Shown here: positions 8,302 through 15,862 of the stretch, piece by piece | Layout of the letters: the number at the start of each line of letters is the position of its first letter | Numbering within the stretch: position 1 is the first letter of the stretch | Assembly: GCA_042408875.1 (NCBI GenBank) | Contig: JBHOQS010000014.1 | Span: 1-64,000, forward strand | Reading direction: 5' to 3' | Length of the DNA stretch: 64,000 nucleotides | Source: JBHOQS01 sp042408875 | GTDB lineage: Bacteria > Chloroflexota > UBA11872 > JBHOQS01 | Program-made: the position numbers and the translations under genes | The notes under the pieces: model-generated | Databases searched by the model: none | Told to the model about the DNA's origin: nothing | The model's input: only the letters and a program-made list of their open reading frames with translations

Positions 8302-8973
8302 ATGTGCTCCTTGCACACGATTCAACGTCGCGGGCCTGCGAAAAGTTCCCATCCAGTTGGAACTGACGACAGATCGGACACAGGGCGTGAGCCTGCTCTG
8401 AGCAGCGTTCGGCAGCCCACACGGCGCGGGCTCATCGCCCTGGTGTGGGGCAGCGCCGCGTGGGGATGCGGCGCCGCGCCGGCGCCGCGCGTGACGGTAC
8501 GCGAGGTGGCTGAGTTGGAGCAGCGGGTCCGCGAGCATGCCGTCCGGCTGGAGCGCATAGCGGCGTTACTGGAGGAGCATCGTGAGACGCCCAGCGCCGC
8601 GGCGCTGGCCGCAGCCTGCCGCGCCGCCACAGCACGCCTGCCGCGATTGCGCTATAGCCTGCAGGAGACGGCCCGCTCGCTCTTCGAGTTCCCGCCGGAT
8701 GCTTCGCGGGTGGAGTACCGTCGCGCGGTGAGCGAAGGGCGCGTGCTGCGGCAGGAGGCCGCCGACCTGGTCGCACAAGTGCAGGAAGTACGCCTCCTGC
8801 TCCGGCGTATGGCCGCGCTCCCAGACATTGCCGATGTGCCGGCGTTGCAGGCTGAACGTGCTGCCCTGGAGGATGATCTGGCAGTCTTCGAGCGCGCAGC
8901 AGCACGCTTCGAGGCCTATGGACGTATGCTTGAAGAGCAGGGCAGCGCATTCCAGCGCAGCCTCGGTCGGTGA
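8302..8973 (+). CDS. Coiled-coil putative lipoprotein
   Basis: The confident part runs from about 8420: a short hydrophobic stretch GLIALVWGSAAWGCGAA with a lipobox-like A-W-G-C, then about 160 charged, Leu/Ala/Glu-rich residues predicted as long helices or coiled coil (VAELEQRVREHAVRLERIAA, ALQAERAALEDDLAVFERAA). The start is uncertain: ATG 8302 is the first after the hairpin at 8222-8259, but no good ribosome-binding site is seen and a non-ATG start nearer 8400 would give a more normal signal peptide. It ends 65 bp before queC and may be co-transcribed. No known family is recognised. Confidence 0.6.
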   Translation: MCSLHTIQRRGPAKSSHPVGTDDRSDTGREPALSSVRQPTRRGLIALVWGSAAWGCGAAPAPRVTVREVAELEQRVREHAVRLERIAALLEEHRETPSAAALAAACRAATARLPRLRYSLQETARSLFEFPPDASRVEYRRAVSEGRVLRQEAADLVAQVQEVRLLLRRMAALPDIADVPALQAERAALEDDLAVFERAAARFEAYGRMLEEQGSAFQRSLGR

Positions 8974-9038
8974 GCTTGCTGCCCTGCCCTGAGCGGAGCA
9001 ACCGGCACATGTGCATGCCGGAGGGGAGAAGCAGAGCG

Positions 9039-9794
9039 ATGGCGGTGACGACACAGCGACTCGGCGTGGTACTCCTGTCGGGCGGACTAGACTCGACCAC
9101 GGTAGCAACCCTGGCCGTGCGCCAGGGGTACACGGTCTGGGCGGTGACGGTGCAGTACGGCCAGGCCCATCAGCGCGAGCTCGAGGCGGCACGGCAGGTG
9201 GCGCAGGCGTTGGGTCTGCGCCATCAGGTCGTGGAGATCACGGCGTTCAAGGACCTGGCCTGGTACTCAGCGCTTACCCATCCGGAGCGCTTTGGCATCC
9301 CCAGTGGACGCTCTCCGGAGCAGATAGCGCGCCAGATCCCGCTCACCTATGTGCCGCTGCGCAATACCTTCCTGCTGACCCTGGCGGCGGCCTATCTGGA
9401 GAGCGCAGCGCTCCACGCTATCGAAGTCGAGGGTGCTGCGCCAGAGCAGCTCGAGGTCGTGCTGTTCATTGCCGCGAATGCTATCGACTATAGCGGCTAC
9501 CCCGACTGCCGCTCGGAGTACTACCGCGCTATAGCCGAGGCGCTGCGGCTGGGGAGCAAACTCGGGACCCAGTACGGCGTGCTGTTCCAGATCGAGACGC
9601 CGCTTATCGCCAGAACCAAGGCCGAGATCGTCCGCCTAGCTGTCGAGCTTGGGGCCCCGCTCGAGTACACCTGGAGCTGCTATCTCGGCGGCGAGCGGCC
9701 GTGCGGGAAGTGCGATAGCTGCCTCCTGCGCGCCAAAGGCTTCGCTGAAGCAGGCATTCCCGATCCAGCCCTGGTCTCGCTGGGCTGGAGCTGA
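9039..9794 (+). CDS. queC: 7-cyano-7-deazaguanine synthase QueC
   Basis: A 251-residue PP-loop ATPase. The pyrophosphate loop is SGGLDS at residues 14-19, and the C-terminal zinc site is the four-cysteine pattern CYLGGERPCGKCDSC. QueC converts 7-carboxy-7-deazaguanine and ammonia to preQ0 with ATP in queuosine synthesis. The ATG at 9039 is chosen because GGAGGGGAG lies 9 bases upstream; two earlier in-frame ATGs would put that site inside the gene. No other queuosine gene is in the window. It ends 25 bp before the convergent L,D-transpeptidase gene. Confidence 0.94.
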   Translation: MAVTTQRLGVVLLSGGLDSTTVATLAVRQGYTVWAVTVQYGQAHQRELEAARQVAQALGLRHQVVEITAFKDLAWYSALTHPERFGIPSGRSPEQIARQIPLTYVPLRNTFLLTLAAAYLESAALHAIEVEGAAPEQLEVVLFIAANAIDYSGYPDCRSEYYRAIAEALRLGSKLGTQYGVLFQIETPLIARTKAEIVRLAVELGAPLEYTWSCYLGGERPCGKCDSCLLRAKGFAEAGIPDPALVSLGWS

Positions 9795-9819
9795 TAGCAC
9801 GCTGCCGCTCCCAGCCATC

Positions 9820-10977
9820 CTACGGATGCACGATCACCGGAGTGCCGATACCCGCCCAGTCCCAGAACCAGCGCGCCGTGGCTAGGCGTAGGTTCACACA
9901 GCCGTAGCTCATCGGCTGGCCGAAGTTGTTGTGCCACCAGGCGTAGTGGATGGCGTGCCCGACGCCGGTGAAGTACTGCGTGTACAAAACATTTGTCAGC
10001 AGGTACCCCTTCGGGCTGGAGAGCGGGATACCGATCGTGCGTGAGTCCATGGTTTCGTTGTAGACGCGGCGCTGGATGGCAAAGATGCCAATGGGAGTCA
10101 GACCTTTATCAGCGCGGCCGGTGGAGACCAGATCGCTGAAGACAGCACGCTCGCCCTCATATGCGGTGATGCGCTGGCGGCTGATACTGATGTCGATCCA
10201 TTTCATGCCCCAGGGGCCGTACGCTTCGAGCGCCGCCTCCGTCGAGGCCACGCGTGGAGCCCGTGGGAAGAGCGCTTCCCGCCAGTCCGGGGCCTGCTCT
10301 GCTCGCGCCACGGGCTCCACCGGTACGCCGGCGCGGGCGGCCGCTTCAGCGCCGAGCAGGCCGGCCGTCACGGGCTTGTTGGGCTCCCACTCCAGCCGGA
10401 AGCGCTGGAAGTACTGCACGGTCCGGTCGTTCTCCCAGAGCTCTTCGGTAATGGGATAGCCGAGCACGGGCACACCGCCATGTTGGTCGAGAAACTGTAG
10501 GAAGCCAGCGCCAACGCTGTGCCCGGTCTCGGGGTAGTAGCGCCGCCCGGTCACGCGCTCGTCTTCTTCGGGCGGGGGGACGCGGCGCTGCCCTTTGCTC
10601 AGCTCATCGGCGAGCAGGCCCAGCTCGACCGGGCCGCCTTCTCCAGGGCGCTCGAAGCGGCAGCGTTCGAAATACTGCACGATGCGATCGCCCCACTCGA
10701 GCTCTTCTGTCAGCGGCAGGCCAAAGAGTTCTGCGCCGCCCATGGTACGCCAGAACTGTAAGAAATCCTGCTGGAGGTGATGCCCGGTCTCAGGGAAGTA
10801 CACCAGCGACACGTTTGGCCCAACCACCGCGTGGTGTTGACTTGCCTGAGCCCGCTCCAGACCTGCGAAGCCTCCGAAAGCTGTCCCGAGCGCCATGCCT
10901 GCAAGGGCCAGTGCCACGCGGCGGCGCGATAGCCCTGCGCGATGAGCCGAACGGTCTCCTGTGCCTGCACCTGCCAT
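9820..10977 (-). CDS. Secreted L,D-transpeptidase (YkuD) with two tandem N-terminal modules
   Basis: A 385-residue protein. A Tat-like signal (SRRRVALALAGMALGTAFGG) is followed by two copies of a roughly 50-residue module: YFPETGHHLQQDFLQFW...VQYFERCRFE and YYPETGHSVGAGFLQF...VQYFQRFRLEWEP. The C-terminal YkuD domain carries the catalytic HYAWWHNNFGQPMSYGCVNL stretch with Cys near residue 360. Such enzymes make 3-3 peptidoglycan cross-links or attach proteins to the wall; here the exact role is open. The second ATG (10977) is chosen because GGGAGGTGA lies between the two ATGs. The same module occurs in the protein at 33124-35034. Confidence 0.9.
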   Translation of the reverse strand: MAGAGTGDRSAHRAGLSRRRVALALAGMALGTAFGGFAGLERAQASQHHAVVGPNVSLVYFPETGHHLQQDFLQFWRTMGGAELFGLPLTEELEWGDRIVQYFERCRFERPGEGGPVELGLLADELSKGQRRVPPPEEDERVTGRRYYPETGHSVGAGFLQFLDQHGGVPVLGYPITEELWENDRTVQYFQRFRLEWEPNKPVTAGLLGAEAAARAGVPVEPVARAEQAPDWREALFPRAPRVASTEAALEAYGPWGMKWIDISISRQRITAYEGERAVFSDLVSTGRADKGLTPIGIFAIQRRVYNETMDSRTIGIPLSSPKGYLLTNVLYTQYFTGVGHAIHYAWWHNNFGQPMSYGCVNLRLATARWFWDWAGIGTPVIVHP

Positions 10978-11337
10978 TGCTTTTTCACCTCCCGCCATCG
11001 GCCCGCTTGCTGAGGCGTGTCTTTATAGTTAGCATTTGAGGTTCTGGTCGGCACTTGGGCGTCCTGCAGGACGCCCAAGTACTCCTGGTCTCCCCAAACG
11101 CGTATGCGTAGGTAACAAGAATGTGCAAGTATTATGCCAGATGGGTGCTGTGCATGTAAGAGGGGACAGGGCTTCCGGCCGGATTGCGCCAACACTTGTG
11201 CAACTCCGAATAGTTTGGTATGATCAAACCGCTAGGGATAGGCAAATTGCTCGAAAGCTGTGAATGATCTGGCTGGAGGGCGAAACCAGGCGCCGGCCCT
11301 GTCGGTGCCTGACAGTGAGCCGGCGGAGAAAGGCGCC
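10978..11337. promoter_or_regulatory. Divergent spacer with promoter and operator-like palindrome before the MarR gene
   Basis: A sigma70-type promoter is visible: TTGTGC (11196-11201), 17-bp spacer, TATGAT (11219-11224). The -10 box is embedded in an inverted repeat with arms GTTTG and CAAAC (11213-11217, 11225-11229), well placed for autoregulation by the downstream MarR protein. The rest of the spacer shows no gene. Promoter and operator are inferred from sequence only. Confidence 0.5.
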
Positions 11338-11889
11338 ATGTCTATGTCTCCGTCTTCGATGAGCTCGGCAGGTTCGGCCGTAGGGGCGCAGGCGAGCGAC
11401 AGGCTCTCCACCGGTCTGAGCCAGCAGGATCTGGCGCGGGTCGCCGATCTGCTGCGGGCCGCCATGCGGGTGGTGCGCGGGGGCCAGGTGGCTGAGTGGA
11501 CGGACCTCGACCTTACCATGGCCCAGGTAAAGGTGCTGTTTCTGCTGCACCATGAAGGGCCGCTCCGCACGGGGCATATCGCTGCTCGCCTGGACGTGAA
11601 GCTCCCCACCGTGACCAGCACGGTGGATGGGCTGGTGAAGCGTGGGCTGGTCCAGCGCGAGGACGACCCGCATGACCGCCGCATCGTGATCGTGCGTCTC
11701 ACGCCGGAGGGCAGCGCGCTGATGGAGCGGTTGCAGCAGGGGCGTCAGGCGCGGCTGGTCGCGCTGCTGGCGCAGATGCAGCCGCACGAGGTAGCAGCCC
11801 TGGAGGAGGGGCTGCGCGCCCTGATCCGTGCCGCCGAAGCGAGCACCGAGCCGGCGGCAGCCACCCAGTCACACACAAAGGATTGCTGA
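11338..11889 (+). CDS. MarR-family transcriptional regulator
   Basis: A 183-residue winged-helix protein: recognition region LRTGHIAARLDVKLPTVTST, then VDGLVKRGLVQREDDPHDRR and the wing 'IVIVRLTPEG', the classical MarR pattern. The first 30 residues are Ser-rich and poorly conserved. The start at 11338 (GGAGAAAG upstream) is preferred to ATG 11260. It ends 3 bp before a pair of ABC exporter genes, a common arrangement in which MarR represses the exporter until a toxic ligand binds. Ligand unknown. Confidence 0.9.
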   Translation: MSMSPSSMSSAGSAVGAQASDRLSTGLSQQDLARVADLLRAAMRVVRGGQVAEWTDLDLTMAQVKVLFLLHHEGPLRTGHIAARLDVKLPTVTSTVDGLVKRGLVQREDDPHDRRIVIVRLTPEGSALMERLQQGRQARLVALLAQMQPHEVAALEEGLRALIRAAEASTEPAAATQSHTKDC

Positions 11890-11892
11890 GCC

Positions 11893-13950
11893 ATGCGTAT
11901 CTTGCTGCGCCTATTGCAGTTCGTGCGACCGTACTGGTGGGCGAGTATCTTTTCCGTGGTGCTCATTCTGGCCCTCACCAGCTTTCGCATGGGCCCGGCC
12001 TGGTTCACCAAACTGATTGTGGACGAGGCAATCCCCCGGCGCGATCCATGGCTCGCCCTGTGGTTCATCGCCGGCCTCTTTGGCGCGGCGCTGATTTCGA
12101 ATCTCATGAACTCGCTGGAGACCTACCTGGAGCAGTACGTCGGCCAGCGGGTCATTTACGATCTGCGCAACGCCTTGTACACGCATCTCCAGTCGCAGAG
12201 CATGAGCTTCTACGACGCCAACCAGACCGGCCAGCTCATGTCGCGCGTCACGAACGATGTGAGCCAGGTGCAGTTCTTCTTAACCCAGGGCCTGGCACGC
12301 CTGATCACGTCGTTCGTCACCATGGGGCTGAACCTGGGCATCATGCTGGCCCTAGACGCGCAGCTCACGCTTGTCGCCATGTCCGTGATCCCGCTTATCT
12401 TCTTCTACCAGCGCAAGATGCGTGAGGTAATGCCCCTGTGGCGGGAAGTACAGAAGCGCATGGCGGATCTGAACGTGGTGATCCAGGAGAACGTGGCCGG
12501 CATTAAGCTGGTCAAGGCGTTCAACCGCGAGCCCTATGAGGCCCAGCGGTTCAACGAGGTGAACTGGGATATCCGGCAGAAGCGGCTGAAGTCCAGCCTG
12601 CTGATGGGCTTTATCATGCCCGGGCAGGAGTTCGCCGCCAGCCTGAGCACCGTGATTATCCTTGCCGTGGGGGCGGCGCGTGTGATGGACGGCAACCTCA
12701 CTGTGGGGAGCCTGCTGGCGTTTAACTCCTATGCCCTGGCCATGTGGATGCCGATCCGGTTCCTTGGCTTCATCAACCAGATGGCCCAGCAGGCCATCGC
12801 TGCTGGCGAGCGGGTGTTCGAGATCCTGGACACGCCGCTGGACGTGACGGAGAAGCCGGATGCCGTGCCGCTGCCGCCGCTCAAGGGCCGTATTGAGTTC
12901 GACCACGTGTGGTTCTCCTACGGCAAGGATCAGCCGCCGCTGCTGCGCGATATCACATTTACCGTCGAGCCAGGCCAGACGCTGGCATTGGTCGGGCCGA
13001 GCGGGTCTGGCAAGAGTACTATCGTGAACCTGATCCCGCGCTTCTACGACCCCACGCGGGGGCGCGTGCTGATCGATGGCTACGATGTACGCGACGTTAC
13101 GCTGGAGAGCTTGCGCTCGCAGATCGGCATGGTCATGCAGGAGACCTTCCTGTTCAACATGACCGTAAAGGAGAACATCAGCTACGGCCGACCTGATGCC
13201 ACGATGGAGGAGATCATCGAGGCAGCGAAGGCGGCCAACGCGCATGACTTCATCATGGAGATGCCGCAGGGCTACGACACTCTCATCGGCGAGCGGGGCA
13301 TGCGGCTGTCGGGCGGGCAGCGCCAGCGCATCGCCATCGCCCGCGCCATTCTGGTCAACCCGCGCATCCTCATCCTGGACGAGGCTACGTCCAGCGTCGA
13401 TACGCGGACAGACGCCATGATCCAGGCGGCACTGGACCGGCTGATGAAGGATCGCACCACGATCGTGATCGCCCACCGGCTCTCCACCGTGCAGCGGGCG
13501 CACCAGATCCTGGTGCTGGAGAACGGGCAGATCGTTGGCCGCGGTACGCACGAGGAGCTGCTGCGCACCAACGAGCGCTACCAGCACCTGTACGACATTC
13601 AGTTCCGCCTGCAGCGCGATGGCATGGCTTCGACGCTCGTGGGCGCTGTCGTGGGAGATGGAGGCGCTGTCGTGGGAGATGGAGAGGAGGGCGATGGCCG
13701 GCGCGCTCGCTCTGGGGAGTATCTCGGCCGGCGTGTTGGGGAGGAGGGAGAAGAGGGCGCCGCACTGCGCGACGGGCGGTGGAACCGGTTCGGCCCTGCC
13801 CGCGATGGTGGAAGCTCTGCAGGACCGCAGAGGGATGGCTGGGAAGGACAGCGCGGCGTTGGGGGCGCGCCGAGCAACGGTCCTCCCCAGGGCTCCGCAG
13901 CCACGACAGGGCAGCATGCTCGACAGCACACGCGGGAGGTCGTGCCATGA
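11893..13950 (+). CDS. ABC exporter, TMD-NBD half-transporter (first subunit)
   Basis: A 685-residue half-transporter of the MsbA/BmrA type: six membrane helices (about 15-310), Walker A GPSGSGKST, signature LSGGQRQRIAIARA, Walker B ILILDEATSS with catalytic Glu, and an H-loop in 'IVIAHRLST'. The conserved part ends near residue 577 (YDIQFRLQR). About 108 further residues are Gly/Glu/Arg-rich and low in complexity, and include an exact in-frame 21-bp tandem duplication (GAVVGDG twice). The stop overlaps the next ABC gene by four bases (ATGA), suggesting translational coupling and a heterodimer. Likely drug, lipid or peptide export. Confidence 0.92.
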   Translation: MRILLRLLQFVRPYWWASIFSVVLILALTSFRMGPAWFTKLIVDEAIPRRDPWLALWFIAGLFGAALISNLMNSLETYLEQYVGQRVIYDLRNALYTHLQSQSMSFYDANQTGQLMSRVTNDVSQVQFFLTQGLARLITSFVTMGLNLGIMLALDAQLTLVAMSVIPLIFFYQRKMREVMPLWREVQKRMADLNVVIQENVAGIKLVKAFNREPYEAQRFNEVNWDIRQKRLKSSLLMGFIMPGQEFAASLSTVIILAVGAARVMDGNLTVGSLLAFNSYALAMWMPIRFLGFINQMAQQAIAAGERVFEILDTPLDVTEKPDAVPLPPLKGRIEFDHVWFSYGKDQPPLLRDITFTVEPGQTLALVGPSGSGKSTIVNLIPRFYDPTRGRVLIDGYDVRDVTLESLRSQIGMVMQETFLFNMTVKENISYGRPDATMEEIIEAAKAANAHDFIMEMPQGYDTLIGERGMRLSGGQRQRIAIARAILVNPRILILDEATSSVDTRTDAMIQAALDRLMKDRTTIVIAHRLSTVQRAHQILVLENGQIVGRGTHEELLRTNERYQHLYDIQFRLQRDGMASTLVGAVVGDGGAVVGDGEEGDGRRARSGEYLGRRVGEEGEEGAALRDGRWNRFGPARDGGSSAGPQRDGWEGQRGVGGAPSNGPPQGSAATTGQHARQHTREVVP
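13643..13684 (+). repeat. 21-bp perfect tandem duplication in ABC exporter tail
   Basis: Bases 13643-13663 and 13664-13684 are identical (unit begins GCGCTGTCGTGGG). They add seven residues in frame to the low-complexity C-terminal extension. Confidence 0.9.
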
Positions 13951-15818
13951 TGATGCGTGGTGGCATGGGCGGCATGCGCGGCGGTATGGGCAGCATGATA
14001 CGCGGCGGCCATGGCGGCTGGAACATGATGCTGGAGAAGCCGGAGCTGAAGTCCAGCGCGTGGCAGATCTTGCGGCGCATGCTGGGACTGCTCCAGGATC
14101 AGAAGAGCCGGCTTATCTTGGCCTTCATGACTGTGCTCGGGGCTTCGCTCTTGAACATGGTTCCTCCCTGGGCCACGCGATATGTCATCGACCAGGCTAT
14201 CCCGCACCAACGGTATGATCTGCTCTGGATCGTTGGCCTGGGGCTGGCCGGCGTGCATGGGGCGCGCTACGCGTTATCATTCGCCAACCGTTACTTCACG
14301 GCCGTCGTCTCGCAGCAGCTTGTCTTCCAGATGGCGAAGCGGCTGTTCGAGCACGTGCAGCGATTGTCCCTGCGCTTCTACGAGCGGCAGGGCACCGGTG
14401 ACATCATCTCCCGCGCTACCAACGATGTGGGCGTCTTGCAGCAGGCCCTTGGTTTCGGCGTGGTCCAGGCAGCGGTAGGCCTGCTGAACATGGTCGCCTA
14501 CGGCCTGATCATGCTGGTGCTCGACTGGAAGCTGTCAGTGCTGGCCTTCCTGACCATCCCGACGCTGGTGGTGGCGAGCCTGATCTCGTCTGAGATTCTG
14601 CGCCAGAAGTACTTAAAGGTACAGGAGAGCATCGGTGGCGTGAACCAGGTACTAGCTGAGAACATTAGTGGTGTGCGCGTTTCGAAGGCCTTTGCTCGGG
14701 AGGGTGAGCAATTGCGCCGCTTCCAGCAGCAGAACCGCCAGAGCCTGGAAGCGAATATGAGCACTGCCGCCGTCCAATCTGTGTCGAACCCGACTATGCA
14801 AATGATCGCCACGCTCGGCATGTGCATGGTGCTGGGCTTCGGTGCGATACGGGTGATGGGCGGCTCGCTCACCGTCGGCACTCTGGTTACCTTCGGCACG
14901 TATCTGATCGCCTTCTACCAGCCGGTCGAAGATATCATCCGCGTCAATAACCAGCTCCAGCAGGCCCTGGCCGCTGCCGAGCGTATCTTCGAGTTCTTGG
15001 ACGAGCCGTATGAGGTCCAGGAGAAGCCGAATGCCATTGTCTTGCAGCGGGTGCGCGGCGAGGTGACGTTCGAGCATGTGTGGTTCAGCTATGAGCCAGG
15101 CAAGCCCGTGCTGCAAGACATCAACGTCCACGTTGAGCCAGGCATGATGGTGGCGCTGGTGGGGCATACCGGCTCGGGCAAGACGACGTTCATCAACCTG
15201 ATCCCACGCTTCTACGACGTGGACCAGGGGCGCATTCTGATCGACGGTATCGATATTCGCGATGTGACGCTGCGCAGCCTGCGCGACCAGATGGCGATCG
15301 TGCTCCAGGAGACCTTCCTGTTCGGCACGACGGTGAAGCAAAACATCGCCTACGGCAAGCTAGACGCCACCGACGAGGAGATCATCGAGGCGGCTAAGCA
15401 GGCGCACGCCCACGAGTTCATTGTCAATCTGCCCAAGGGCTACGACTCGCTGGTCGGTGAAGGTGGCGTGCTGCTCTCGCGCGGGCAGCGCCAACGTATC
15501 GCCCTGGCGCGGGCGATCCTGCGCGACCCGCGCATCCTCATCCTGGATGAGGCAACCTCGGACGTTGACACCGAGACTGAGGTGCTCATCCAGGAGGCGC
15601 TGGAGCGGGTGATGCGCGGCCGCACGGTCTTCGTCATCGCTCACCGTCTCTCCACCATTCGCAACGCCGACCTGATCCTGGTGCTGGACCACGGCCGCAT
15701 CGTGGAGCGGGGCACGCACGAGGAGCTGCTGGCGCTGAACGGGCATTACGCCGAGCTGGTGCGCATGCAGTTCGCTGGCCATCCCGACCTGGAGCGGGAG
15801 ACCGCCGTGCCGGCGTAG
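13947..15818 (+). CDS. ABC exporter, TMD-NBD half-transporter (second subunit)
   Basis: A 623-residue partner of the preceding gene: six membrane helices, Walker A GHTGSGKTT, Walker B ILILDEATSD and H-loop 'FVIAHRLST'. Its signature is L-S-R-G-Q, an Arg replacing the first Gly of LSGGQ, which makes the two nucleotide sites unequal as in many heterodimeric exporters. The N terminus is a Met/Gly/Arg tract (MMMRGGMGGMRGGMGSM) before the first helix. The start at 13947 is fixed by GGGAGGT seven bases upstream and the ATGA overlap. It is followed after 44 bp by a convergent ATPase gene. Confidence 0.92.
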   Translation: MMMRGGMGGMRGGMGSMIRGGHGGWNMMLEKPELKSSAWQILRRMLGLLQDQKSRLILAFMTVLGASLLNMVPPWATRYVIDQAIPHQRYDLLWIVGLGLAGVHGARYALSFANRYFTAVVSQQLVFQMAKRLFEHVQRLSLRFYERQGTGDIISRATNDVGVLQQALGFGVVQAAVGLLNMVAYGLIMLVLDWKLSVLAFLTIPTLVVASLISSEILRQKYLKVQESIGGVNQVLAENISGVRVSKAFAREGEQLRRFQQQNRQSLEANMSTAAVQSVSNPTMQMIATLGMCMVLGFGAIRVMGGSLTVGTLVTFGTYLIAFYQPVEDIIRVNNQLQQALAAAERIFEFLDEPYEVQEKPNAIVLQRVRGEVTFEHVWFSYEPGKPVLQDINVHVEPGMMVALVGHTGSGKTTFINLIPRFYDVDQGRILIDGIDIRDVTLRSLRDQMAIVLQETFLFGTTVKQNIAYGKLDATDEEIIEAAKQAHAHEFIVNLPKGYDSLVGEGGVLLSRGQRQRIALARAILRDPRILILDEATSDVDTETEVLIQEALERVMRGRTVFVIAHRLSTIRNADLILVLDHGRIVERGTHEELLALNGHYAELVRMQFAGHPDLERETAVPA

Positions 15819-15862
15819 CGCCCGGCACAGCGGCGTAGAGCAGTCTGCAGCCCGCGCCGGCC

